Positions 19,641 to 30,500 of a DNA stretch of 64,000 bases are shown in pieces. The translations under genes and the position numbers were made by a program. The notes beneath the pieces were generated by a model. It was given only the letters and a program-made list of their open reading frames with translations, searched no databases and was not told the origin of the DNA. Origin of the DNA: Puccinia triticina (taxonomy: Eukaryota > Basidiomycota > Pucciniomycetes > Pucciniales > Pucciniaceae). The first letter of the stretch is position 1. Every line of letters starts with the position of its first letter. The stretch is taken from assembly GCF_026914185.1 (NCBI RefSeq), contig NC_070562.1:5828001-5892000 (forward strand). Direction: 5' to 3'.

Positions 19641-22469
19641 TCAATCACCGCTTTTATTTTCATTGTCAGTGTCGCCATTACTTTTGCTCTCTTCTTCACT
19701 GCTCTCAAGCTTGTCGTTGGTTATGTTGGGTTCATCATCTCCATCCGAGCTGACATCTGAATTTTCTTTTCCTCTATCCAGTTGATTATCAATTGTAGCA
19801 TTCCATATCTTGATTGCTGGCGGTCGTAAATTATTCAGTGGTTTCCCCCTTTGCATCGAAGAAATTTTCAGCTTTTGAATTCCTAAAGCATAAAAGTCCT
19901 CAACTTTCTTGGGGACATGTTCACCAAGCTTTGATGCGATGTAGCATATGTCATTTTCTCGACACATTCGCAAACAATTATTGATGGATTTTAAGTTGAT
20001 TCGATTTTTGTGTGATTGATGGACTAGTTTCTTTCCGCAGTCGGCTGTTTATAAGTTAGTTACTAATCCCTGAAGCTAAGAAACAAGTCAAAGAGGTGTT
20101 TATTTTCATTAAAGGTGACTGGAATGAGTCCACTTACCAGAGGGACATTCAGCAAATAAGAATCCTTGAGTCAATCAATGTTAGTGCCTCGGCCGGTGCT
20201 GTTGAAAAACAATTTCAACCAGTAATTTTCTGATTCGAGGTATTGGTCCTTTGCGACGAAATGCTTCTGGCGACCACTGGGCGCTACAAACATTGAGTGC
20301 TTGATGATCCGTGCGAGTCCGTGGGGTAAAACTTTATTGAGCAGTATGATCATTTGAGGTAGTTGGATTGAGTACTGAGTCAGTTTTTTTATTCCCTGGG
20401 CAATGACGGCCCATCTTTTCCAAACATTCATTACACAACCAATGTCACCCGCTTTCATTGCCACGTTCTCCTCAACAATGGTTGAAAAATCCGCTAGTCG
20501 TAAGATCAAATTCAAAAGCTTTGGAGAAGTTTGACAAGTTGCATCAAGTTTAGCATCCGGAGAGAAGAATCGCAAGTATGTTTCGTCGACAACCTCTTTA
20601 ATTCTGGCACTCGAAATTGAAGGAATATTTTGGTTTAGACTAGCACTATCGGTTCCCATGACCACCCTGAAGCAGGAAAATAGTTGCTTTAGCATGTTGA
20701 TTTGTTGCAGATAAGAGGGAAAGAAAGTGATGCTCACATGATACAATACACCAAGGTTGCTTTGTGAATCTTCCCAATATTCTTGATCATGAGGGTGAAG
20801 TCCTTCTTTTCAAGCATCTTGTGCAAAGGAATACCTAGACTATTCAGAAATCGCCAAGCACCCGAGTCACGCGAGTCAGAGATATCTCCAAAGTGTTTGG
20901 AGTAGATAGCTTGAGCAATATTCCACATCGTATGTGCGCCCCCCAAGATGGTCTGTACGTTAACAAGACTTTCTTCCGGGTGCCTGCTTGGTATGCGTTG
21001 AGTTCGTAAAGTTGTGAAATTTGTACATGTAGCGAGGTCACCATTGATAATTTGGACTCAAGAAGAGAAATCAGTCAACGATATTGTAGACTGTTCGGTG
21101 ATAGATTCAACGACCTCGCCAGCTCCTTGAGCCGAGTTATCGGAAGCTACCATAAGCTTCAACATTGTGATGTCAGGTGACTTGTTTGATAACTGGTCGA
21201 CGATTGGAGGTTTTGTGTTGATTGAGACGAGTGAATCGGATGGAGATCCAAGGTAATCGAGAAGAGCTTCAGTAATCTGACTCTTCAAGACCAACTCCCA
21301 CTGTACTTCTTCTTTTGGAGTTGGTAGGAGCATCCAAGAGTGGACATCAAATTCAGACACCTTTGACATTGCCTCGCGATAGCTTTCTATGGTGAGATCC
21401 AGAGCGGGGACCGAGGTGATGAGTTCTGGGCTTGGGTGATGAATGTATCCCCATGTGCCATGGAACATCCGAGTTGTATGTCCTACGGATTTCATGTGGA
21501 CACGCTCTTCAAAGTCAAGGTTATCGATGCATAGGAATGGCGCCAGATTTGGGGCCGGTGACTTTGCTAGCTTGATCAAGACTTGAGATTTGGCTTGGCG
21601 GCTGAGATAGTTCAAGGCATGATTAGCTGTTTGGCGCGAGGAAGACAGGCCAATGTAATTCAGGAAGATGTTGACCCAATCCGAGACCCCGCATGCAAGA
21701 AATGTTAAAGAATTAGCCAGCTGGTCGCCATTATTTCTTCGATTAGCTACAAACGCGACCATTGAGCATATTGTTCTTGCGACCTTGAATAAAATAAGAA
21801 TCAAATAGAATCAGCATTCCAAATAGAAGATCATAGTCTTGGATTGAATCGAGAAAAGAAACTTACCATGTAGGCTCGCTCGTTATGGTCAACAGGTGAG
21901 TTGACATCAAACTCGTCGTTCGGATCCATGCCATCGCCTTGGAGGTTGGTTTCGGGGACAGGGTCAGTTTCATCGTTGGAATCTTCTTGGTCATCATTGG
22001 CTGAGCTTTTTGCAGTGAGAGGTTGTTTTTTGAGTTTGGCATGAATCAGATTGAAGAGGGATGGCATGTCTTTGGTGACTAGTGCCTCGCCGCGATCTTT
22101 TTTACACTCGTCAGTGAAAAGGGAAGCTGAGATATTTTTAGTGTTGTGGTAAGCGCCCTTTGGCGGCTTTTGAAAGTTGACTATCCTGCTGGCCTGGATT
22201 TTGACAAGATCAAAAATTCAAGAGAAGTCAGCCAATAATTTGAGGAAAAACAAAGCAGAAAAATAAGAATACAGCACCTCCTCCAGGATAAATTCCTCCC
22301 ATTGATCTTTTCCCGTTTGTTTGCGACTGATGTAATTGCGGATGGTTCCCAGTAGCCGCAAAGTAGATGGCCATCCAGTTTTGGTTGACCAATACCGTCG
22401 CTGAGCAGAAATCAAGATGTCATTGCTCTTAAGGAAGGCCTCAACGAACGACTTGGGTGTATAACCCAT
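19641..22469 (-). pseudogene. DUF6589 gene with premature stops
   Basis: Exons on the minus strand: 22469-22278, 22193-21867, 21783-20738, 20666-20138 and a last exon ending at 19641. The first four joins keep frame across introns of 84, 83 and 71 nt. IDNLDFEERVH, TRMFHGTWGYIH, MLKLMVASDNSAQG and GGAHTMWNIAQAIYSKHFGD are typical of DUF6589, a family abundant in basidiomycetes and rusts and suspected to derive from transposons. TGA codons at 21060-21058 and 20173-20171 interrupt otherwise continuous similarity; the second is followed by LKD where the family has DIDRLK, so CGA (Arg) to TGA is likely at both. The acceptor of the last exon does not join in phase. The tail is acidic. Probably inactive; biochemical role unknown. 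Confidence 0.7.
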
Positions 22470-22650
22470 CTGCGAGATTAGCTTGCATATTGATGTCAGC
22501 TTGCTTCGTCCGGTGCGGATGTTTTTCCATTTCTTGAGAGGTTTGTTGAGTTGTCTGTTAGTCTGCTACCATGATGTATCACCACAGTATGGAGGGCTGT
22601 TGGATCGACCCATGAGCACTACCAACCAACCACCCAGCTGGCAGTCACAA
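22470..22650. promoter_or_regulatory. Upstream region of the DUF6589 gene
   Basis: Short non-coding stretch before the ATG at 22469 (minus strand). No clear TATA box seen. Confidence 0.25.
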
Positions 22651-22736
22651 GCGTCTGTAGGCTAGTTGGTAAAGGCAGCACTCTAGTATGTGTCTCAGCA
22701 TAGCTGAGGTCGTGAGTTCGACTCTCACCAGACACA
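22651..22736 (+). tRNA. Degenerate class-II tRNA-like sequence
   Basis: The acceptor GCGTCTG pairs with CAGACAC (one mismatch), GGCTAGTTGGTAAAGGC forms a D-arm with one mismatch, the long variable arm CTCAGC-ATA-GCTGAG is perfect, and the T-arm GTGAG-TTCGACT-CTCAC is perfect. A long variable arm is the mark of Ser and Leu tRNAs. The anticodon stem (GCAC/GTGT) has an 8-nt loop, so the anticodon cannot be assigned. Probably a tRNA pseudogene or tRNA-derived repeat. Confidence 0.4.
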
Positions 22737-23249
22737 TCTTCATTTTACAGTCTCTACAAGGTTCGCATTGGTGCATTTCTGGTATGTCGTGAGAGTGCGA
22801 TGAGGGGTAGGAGAGGAAGGCAAAGGCGGGGTGAGTTTTGTGATGACCTGTTATGACAGAGTGTTATGATGGGAAGTCCAAAATGTTGAAAAAAAGACAA
22901 AGAGTATGAAAAAAAGAGAAAAGGTTTCTGCCAGTAAGCGGCCAAAGGAAAATCCCCAAATACAAAGTTTTGAAAGCTCACTCGGGGATGATGGAGAGGG
23001 AGTGGATGAATTATGAGTTGACAGCATTCACAAGATTATGCTCAAGTACCTCTGGCCAGGAGGAACAATGAACTTGGCTGAAACTGTGATGGTCATGACG
23101 GAAAAACATCCACCACCACCAAAAGTGGTGAATGCTCTCACGCCAACATGTGCCGATAGTTCATAAGCCCCCTCCACGCGGGAGAGATCACAGTGCTACA
23201 CATCTCTCCCCGGCTAAAAGCTGCCCGCGCCGCAGCGTGGACGGGGGCT
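22737..23249. other. Intergenic, no gene seen
   Basis: A mixed stretch with no supported frame. GC content rises sharply after about 23160, toward the J-domain exon. Confidence 0.4.
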
Positions 23250-23946
23250 TAGTTAAGTTCGCCCCTCCCACCAGCACGCCCCCAAGCCCGCCCAGCCCTC
23301 GCCCTCGCTCAACAACACCCGCAGAGCCGCGTCGGCGGCCACCAACCCCTACAACCTCGTCGACCAGATCAACCGGCACGGCGACCTCTACCATGTCCTC
23401 GGCCTCTCCGGATACAGCTTATCCAACCGCCACCAGATCAAGCTTGAGGACATCCGCAAGGCCTACCTCTCCTGCTCTAGACTCTGCCATCCCGAGTACC
23501 ATCCCAAGTACGTCAACTCTCACTCCTCCACAACATTCGCGTCTAGGAATTCATTGTCCAACTTCTTGTCGCACTCAACGAATGGGATAGTAAACTGCCT
23601 CAGTACAAACCATGTACGGCCGCCTTCCAGAAACTTAGTGCCGCCTACGAAACCCTGTCGAACCCTGCAAGTCAAAAGCTATACGACCTGAGTAGGCCTG
23701 TCAACCCCTCATTCCAGTTCAACACAACCTCCGCCACCCCTCCTCGGCCTCCTACCAAGCCGCAGACTCATTACAAACCGTCCGTTGTTTCGCACCACCC
23801 TTGCCCCCCTTCTTTCTCATCTGATCGTTCTTTTTTTAAATTCTGCACAGAAATTCACATTTTTTGGCGCGCGCACAACAGCCTCCACCGTCCTCATCAA
23901 GCTCTTCCTCATCCTGCCCTTGCGTGTCACCCAACAATCCTTCCAG
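23250..23946 (+). pseudogene. J-domain (DnaJ-like) gene, cut by element A
   Basis: The first exon reads NLVDQINRHGDLYHVLGL and IRKAYLSCSRLCHPEYHP. An 83-nt intron (23508-23590, GTACGT to GATAG) restores the frame, giving NKLPQYKPC and FQKLSAAYETLSNPASQK. Helices I to IV of a J domain are recognisable. J proteins stimulate the Hsp70 ATPase through an invariant His-Pro-Asp; here it is HPE (codons at 23488-23496), which should weaken Hsp70 stimulation. No start codon is visible upstream, so a first exon is missing. Pro/Ser-rich sequence after the J domain stops at the LTR of element A at 23948. The gene cannot be complete. Confidence 0.6.
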
Positions 23947-23947
23947 A

Positions 23948-24729
23948 TGTGGTGAGCCTAATCAAAACCTTATTACATCACTCAGACACTCACCAGGAAG
24001 GAATCACCGCCAAACGCCCTCTAGAAATCACTCTGGTACCTGTAATCCACGCCCACAGACACTTCATAATAGCCTAGAATCATCTCTACAAGGCGCCTCA
24101 ACTTCTCAGTATTCACTTTCATGGATGGCCCTCCACAATGGGTAATAAAATATGTACAAAATCAGGTCAAAGTGGGAGAAAGTCCACCATCAAACAGAGC
24201 CAGACTATTAGGAAGGACCCTGAGTGTTCACTAGAATTAACTCCTCTATATTCCAGCAAGGCGTAACTCTTTCTCAGATGCATGGCGGCTGATGCGCCAT
24301 GGTTATTGTTTTCCTCTTATGTCATCCCAAGCCATGTAGTAGATGCCTTGTTGGTTTGTTGCCTTGTCACCTTGTTGGAGGCTTTTTGTACCCTGTTCCC
24401 ATCTTTCTCTTCGTCTCAGAACCACCTGTTGTCCCCTCACTATAAATGTAGAGCCTTTTGGCCCATTCTGTTTGTCCCCCATCAGATTGTCACTTTGCAT
24501 CCCTGGTCACAGAATAAGAATTACATAGCCTATTTTACCACATATTTTACAGTATATTTTCCCTCTTGATTTCGTCTAGAAAGAACTATTCTCAATACTT
24601 CATCAGCCACACTTTTCTTTAAGAGTCCATACTCTTATTCTTGTCCCATATTACTCTCCCAACCTGAGAGGCAGCTTTTCACGCACTCATCCCTCTCTAA
24701 GCTCTATTCCCCCAAAGAGTAGTTCCACA
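23948..24729 (+). repeat. 5' LTR of element A
   Basis: 782 bp, TG...CA. Contains a TATA-like box, TATAAAT, at 24441-24447. Open frames within it recur identically in the 3' LTR and are not genes. Confidence 0.95.
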
Positions 24730-24731
24730 AG

Positions 24732-24749
24732 TGGTGTCCCAACAGTGGC
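24732..24749 (+). promoter_or_regulatory. Primer-binding site of element A
   Basis: After a 2-nt spacer the sequence reads TGGTGTCCCAACAGTGG. TGG fits the CCA end of a tRNA. The expected tRNA would end GTTGGGACACCA; I cannot say which tRNA that is. Confidence 0.55.
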
Positions 24750-25006
24750 CTGAAGATCTTTAGATTTATAGTCTCGTCATTTCTAGGCTAAATAAATACA
24801 TTAGTTAAAAATTACTCTAAAAATTCTATTGATCTTAGTAGAAAAATTACTCTTACTCTTAGTTTAAAATCTTTTCAAACAAAATTCCGACCTAGAATTC
24901 TTCTGAAATACCTTTAAACTCGACGCACCCAAGTCTTTCTACCTTAAATAACTATATCATCAACTTAGTAGACTCTAGAAACTTAACCGTAGAAATACCG
25001 CAAGAA

Positions 25007-27553
25007 ATGCCTAACGCCGGCAGACGAAGCTCTTTCTCCGGACCGTACCCTAGGTTCCATTTATCTAATATGGAAATTCCGCCGTTTGGAGGAAATACTA
25101 GACAAGCAAATGTTGGATTAGCGCCTGCGCCGATGGACGTTGGATCGTCGGTTCCGCCGGGGAACGCTGGATCGTCAGTTACGCCGAGGAACGTCGGAGC
25201 TATGCCAATAGTGAATAGCGGGCTTACATTTTCATCAAATCAAGCGCCCTCAGTGCCATTTAATCCTGGACCAATGAGAAATACTAGCCCTTCGACCACA
25301 GGAAGCGCAGCGTTGGATCCACTCCTAGGAAATAACTTTTTAAACAGTCAATACCGCCCTGCGCCGCAATACGTAAACCAGACTCGCCAATCAGGCGCAG
25401 CAGCTCAAATTACGCCACATTTCTTACAAACTAGCATTCAGCTCCCCGCCTATAACCCAGAACCATTTGGAAGGAAACCAGTTAAAATCAAAGCTGGCGC
25501 CAAAGGACTTATCTTTGATGGTACAAACATGGACATTGGAGATTTTATTAAGCGCCTGGAATATGCGGCTAGATTGGATGGCGCCCAAGGATCTGATATT
25601 GCTCTACAAATTATATTCTTCTTGGAAGGGGAATCTTTAATCAAAGAAGTACAGGAAATGGCAGAGCGGGAAAGACACGACTGGGAAAAACTCAAGCTTA
25701 AATTAGTTCAACGTTGGGGAAAAATGCTTCCGCTTCTGCAGTACACAAGGAATGATTTGGACAAACTTATTTCAACCACGATGGCGAAGGGAATCAAAAC
25801 CCAGAAGGAGTTCCAGGATTTCAGTATCCAGCTAGAAAACTTAGTAGCCTACTTAGTACGCTGTCGACACATGGTTAGCGCGGAAGAAATCAGGCACTCG
25901 GTTCTAAATTGCTTATCTTTTCCTATCCGGATCGCCGTAAACCGGGAACTCATAAGAGATAACCACATGGAAATGGCCTTGGATGGATCTCACATTCTTC
26001 CGCCGTATAACACTATCTTGGACTATATTAATAGAGAACTTAGGACTATGGCTATTTTAAACGACGAAAACATTCAGAAAGAAATTCAAACAATTCAGCC
26101 ACCGGCGCAGAAAGCTCAACCAAAAGATAATGCTATGGATCAACTTACTAAAAGCCTCTCTAGCTGGAATGTACAAAAGCAGCCGTCTCCATTTGTGTCG
26201 TCAAGTCACGTTCCTTATAAACCCGCCCAACTAGACCGGTCCCCATCTAGCTATAAATGTAATTACTGTCACATGATTGGACATACCATCCACAGGTGCA
26301 ATCAAGTTAACTTGGACGAAATCAACGGATTAGTAAAGAAGGAAGGAACCAATGTTATTTTACCAGACGGAACTCAAATACCTTATGATAGAACCAGGCC
26401 TTTTAAAACCGTAGTTGACACTTATCACCAAAGCAGAGCACAAACAGCGGGAGTTATCAATCTACCGCCAGGAACGCATACGGGAAAAAAGGAAGATAGC
26501 GCACCAGAAGTCCAGACCTCTTTTGGAAAGCTTGAGGAGGTTGAATATGCGGAGGAAGACACTTTTGACTGCGACATTGGAAAGAGAACCAGAAGTGGTG
26601 CAGAATATCCTGAAGGGTCAGACAATTCGAAAGCAAAAAAAGTCAGAAACACAAAGGAAGAGCTCATGGACGTTGACGACGAGAGGATCTTGGAGATTGC
26701 TCGACAGGATGATTATGACCCAGTTCCTCTTCCTGCATCTTCAAGAAAAGAAAACCCCGCACCGAAGAAGGTTAAAATCCTCACGCCTCAGGACTCTACC
26801 AGCGCGCCAACAAAGGAGAAACCTGCCCGCAAAACCTATGTGGAAAGACCATTAGCTACGCAGTTCCCCGACACGGAAGAGAAGTTGGTCTCACAAATGT
26901 TAAATGAGAAAATTCAACTCACCATTGGAGAAGTTTTTGCCATATCTAACGGCGCCGTGGATGCATTCAAAAAGAAGATTAGTCCTAAAAGAGTTCCTAT
27001 AGATCAACCTAAGACAACCAACGCTGTCGACGTCAACTCTGAAGACGAAGAGGAGGAAGCGCAAGATAGCGGTCCAGCGCATTACGCTTGCCCCTTAGGA
27101 TATGTTGCTGTCACCATTAATGGGAAGCAAATTCAGGCGCTCTTAGACAACGGTTCTCAAGTTAATCTTTTACCTAGGGATCTAGCGGGGAAAATGGGGC
27201 TTATAATTACTCAAAAACCTATGAAACTGCGCGGTATTGGCGGACACAAGAGTGACATTCTGGGAATTGCGGAAAATGTACCGGTTAAAGTAGGAAATAT
27301 TACGAAAGAAGTGCATTTCTGGGTCTCTTCTGCGGCGGTACAGCCTATACTAGGAAAACCATGGTTGATAGACGTCTCAGCTACTATTCAATTCAAGGAC
27401 AGCGGTGTGGAATCCCTCTCAATAAATAAAAATGGTCAGACTTACCTGGTTCCAATTTTAAACCCATCAAACCAAAAATACGAGACCACTTTTCCTGTCA
27501 ATTCTGCCACAACTTCGAGTCATTTTTTAGCTTCTGGCACCTTCCAGAAGTAG
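25007..27553 (+). CDS. gag: Gag-protease of element A
   Basis: 848 residues from ATG 25007. The N-terminal 160 residues are Pro-, Asn- and Ser-rich and look disordered. A capsid-like helical region spans about 170-370 (FIKRLEYAARLDG, QKEFQDFSIQLENL). A CCHC knuckle (CNYCHMIGHTIHRC) lies near 418-431, followed by an acidic and basic linker. A retropepsin-like active site, LLDNGSQVNLLP, is near 710-720: Asp-Asn-Gly instead of Asp-Ser/Thr-Gly. It ends with TAG at 27551-27553, inside the loop of the frameshift stem. It forms particles and matures the polyprotein. Confidence 0.93.
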   Translation: MPNAGRRSSFSGPYPRFHLSNMEIPPFGGNTRQANVGLAPAPMDVGSSVPPGNAGSSVTPRNVGAMPIVNSGLTFSSNQAPSVPFNPGPMRNTSPSTTGSAALDPLLGNNFLNSQYRPAPQYVNQTRQSGAAAQITPHFLQTSIQLPAYNPEPFGRKPVKIKAGAKGLIFDGTNMDIGDFIKRLEYAARLDGAQGSDIALQIIFFLEGESLIKEVQEMAERERHDWEKLKLKLVQRWGKMLPLLQYTRNDLDKLISTTMAKGIKTQKEFQDFSIQLENLVAYLVRCRHMVSAEEIRHSVLNCLSFPIRIAVNRELIRDNHMEMALDGSHILPPYNTILDYINRELRTMAILNDENIQKEIQTIQPPAQKAQPKDNAMDQLTKSLSSWNVQKQPSPFVSSSHVPYKPAQLDRSPSSYKCNYCHMIGHTIHRCNQVNLDEINGLVKKEGTNVILPDGTQIPYDRTRPFKTVVDTYHQSRAQTAGVINLPPGTHTGKKEDSAPEVQTSFGKLEEVEYAEEDTFDCDIGKRTRSGAEYPEGSDNSKAKKVRNTKEELMDVDDERILEIARQDDYDPVPLPASSRKENPAPKKVKILTPQDSTSAPTKEKPARKTYVERPLATQFPDTEEKLVSQMLNEKIQLTIGEVFAISNGAVDAFKKKISPKRVPIDQPKTTNAVDVNSEDEEEEAQDSGPAHYACPLGYVAVTINGKQIQALLDNGSQVNLLPRDLAGKMGLIITQKPMKLRGIGGHKSDILGIAENVPVKVGNITKEVHFWVSSAAVQPILGKPWLIDVSATIQFKDSGVESLSINKNGQTYLVPILNPSNQKYETTFPVNSATTSSHFLASGTFQK

Positions 27554-27569
27554 GTGATTGGAAGGTGCC
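27523..27569 (+). promoter_or_regulatory. Programmed -1 ribosomal frameshift signal (gag to pol)
   Basis: TTTTTTA at 27523-27529 is in the phase X-XXY-YYZ of gag codons (caT TTT TTA). After a 6-nt spacer, GGCACCTTCC (27536-27545) pairs perfectly with GGAAGGTGCC (27560-27569) across a 14-nt loop that holds the gag stop. A -1 slip leads directly into the pol frame, which is open from 27430. CTTCT/AGAAG (27531-27535 and 27546-27550) could form a competing fold. Confidence 0.85.
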
Positions 27570-30500
27570 CAAATATAGTGTAGAAGAAAAGTTAGTGTTT
27601 GCGGCAAAATATAAATCAACGTCAAAAAAAATCAAGCCAGTAAATCAGTTCATGCCGCAGAACATAAACTCACCCTTATGTAGTCCTCCTTTATCTAGAG
27701 ATCCTTATGTAACACCTTTAACTCCTCACCCGCCTAATTTTACCCCTACTTGGAAAATCACAGAAGACCGCCTTAAAGTCATTAATTTCGGTCCACCCGG
27801 GTGGCTCAAACCTGAAGAACTTAAATTATTCAAACATATCATCGTAATGCGGCAGGGAGGACTTGCTTTTCGGGAGGAAGAGAGAGGACTTCTCAAACAC
27901 ACTTACGGGAAACCTTACATCATTCCCGTCATCGCCCACGAACCTTGGCAGCAGCGACCTATTCCAATTCCTGCCGCAATTAAAGATCAATTCATAGAGT
28001 TAGTACGGGAGCGCATCCGAACAGGTCTTTATGAGCAGTCTTATTCCTCTTACTCTAGCCCGGTCTTTTGCGTCAAAAAACAAGATGGAAGGCTCAGGAT
28101 TGTCCACGACTTACAAAAACTCAATAAAGTAACAATTAAGGACTCTGGAATACCGCCTTCACCGGAAGAATTAATTGAATCTTTTACCGGGAGAGCTTGC
28201 TACGGTCTGGGAGATATAATGGGAGGCTACAATGAAAGAGAGTTATCATTAGAATCTAGGCCATTAACCACCTTTGAAACTCCTCTGGGACGATTTCAGC
28301 TTACCAGATTACCACAAGGAGCAACCAATTCTGTCGCCGTATACCAGGCGCAAATGATGTGGATTCTACAAGACGAAATTCCTCAAAATGTTGGTATATT
28401 CATTGATGATGGCGGTATAAAAGGTCCTGTTTCAGATTACAATCAAGAAACTTTGGCAGAAAACCCTGGCATCAGGAAATTTATCTGGGAGTACGCCGTC
28501 ACTCTGGAGCGGATCTTATTTAGAATAGAAGAAGCTGGACTCACAATTTCCGGAAAGAAATTTGCCTGCTGCGTCCCCGCGTTGGATCTTGTGGGTCACG
28601 TTGTGTGCAGGGAGGGCAGAAAAATTTCGAAAAAACAGCTAAATAAAATTGAAACATGGCCGGTACCAAAAAATGCAACGGAAGTTCGAGGTTTTCTAGG
28701 AGTCTGCGTCTATGTCAGGATGTTTATTAAAGGACTTTCAGAACTTGCCGCACCGCTTAGAAAATTAACCAGAAAAGACGCGGAATGGAACTGGAAAAAG
28801 GAGTGCCAGGATGCGTTTGATCTTTTGAAACAGATAGTAGGTTATGATATAACTCTAAAAAAATTGGACTACTCTGAAGGAGCAGGAAAAATAAAATTAG
28901 CGGTGGATTCTAGCTACATTGCGGCAGGAGCAGTACTCACTCAAGAAGATAACCAGAAAGACAGGCCAGTCTTATACGAATCCGTGGTTTTTTCGCCGGT
29001 GGAATCCAGATATTCTCAATCAAAACTGGAGCTCTGTGGCGTCGCAAAAATCCTAAAAAAATTACAAACTCAGCTTTGGGGCCAGCAATTCGACCTCTTA
29101 GTGGACGCTAAAAGCCTTATAGAAATGATTAACTCACCTGATCTTCCAAATGCTCCCATGACTCGTTGGGTGGCTTTTATTCAATTATTCTCTTATAATT
29201 TGGTTCACGTCCCTGGGAAAACTTTCACTATGCCCGACGGATTATCTAGAAGACCGCCAGACGATGATGAAGGAGAGCAGCCCAGTTTTGACGAAGATGA
29301 GAAATGGATTAAGCCTCATCCCGGTTTTGGCGTCAAAGAAGTTAACACTTTAAATTTGGGGGTGGAGCGCGGTCAATTTCAGCAAGAAGGAATTTGGGGC
29401 AAGCTTCAAGAATATTTGCTCACTCTAAATAGGCCAACAGATACCTCTGACGCGGATTGGAAAGTAATAAAGCATAAATCTGCCGGCTTCATGGTCTCTG
29501 ACGGCAAACTTAAAAAGAGAAATAAACCTTTCCCGCAACTAGTTATCAGCAATCCAAAATACCAGGAACACATTCTGGAGGCGCTTCACGAACAACTTGG
29601 CCATAGAGGAGTGGAAGAAACTTACAAACGGACTAAGCTTAGGTTTTGGTGGCCGCACATGAAAAGAAAAGTCAAGAGTTGGGTCCAGTCCTGCAACGCC
29701 TGTCAGAAGAGGAGCCCCTTGAAACCTTTGGAACATAAGCACGCAACAGGGAAATCTACCATTTTTGGGCGCGTCAGTATGGATACAGTACATATTAAAG
29801 CGGGAAAGTGGAAATATCTAGTGATTGCAAGAGATGATCTCTCCGGATGGGTTGAAGCTGTGGGATTGGAAACTCTTAAAGCTAAAAAGATTGCGCAGTG
29901 GTTTACGGACGAATGGATTTTCAGATATGGTGCACCTCACACAGTTGTAGTCGACGGCGGGGCGGAATTTGGGAAGGAACTTCAGGATTGCTTAAAGCAG
30001 AAAGGATCCATTGTAAAAGTCACTACGCCATATTATCCGGAAGCAAACGGGATGGTAGAAAGAGGTCATCAGCCCATTAAAGATACCTTGGTTAAACTGG
30101 CTGGGACGGACGGAAAGAAATGGCGCAGCTACTTACCTCTTGTCCTTTTTGCGGATAGAGTTTCTACGAAGAGAACCACTGGTTATACGCCTTATGAACT
30201 CATGTTTGGCCAACCGGCGGTTTTACCAATTGACCTCGAACTGGAAACTTTCTTAGGGACTGATTGGGAGTCAGTAAAATCAACCGCAGACCTTCTCCTT
30301 GCCAGAGTTCGCCAACTTGAGAGGAGAGAATCAATTTTGCAAGAAGCCTACAAGAACATGAAGGACTCCAGGGAAAATTCTGTCAAATATTGGAATCAAA
30401 AGAAACCAGACAGAGGACCGCTTACGCCGGGATCCCTAGTTCTTGTGTACAATAAATCCCTAGAAAGTCAGTGGGGAAAGCTCTTTGAAAACCGCTGGAA

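Noticed and set aside
23508..23546. 39-nt intron in the J-domain gene ending GTCTAG
   Set aside because: It leaves the second J-domain exon out of frame. The 83-nt intron ending GATAG at 23590 restores the expected helix IV sequence.
24282..24569. Identical 95-codon open frames in both LTRs of element A (also 33037-33324)
   Set aside because: They recur because LTRs are copies. They overlap the TATA-like box and have no domain content.
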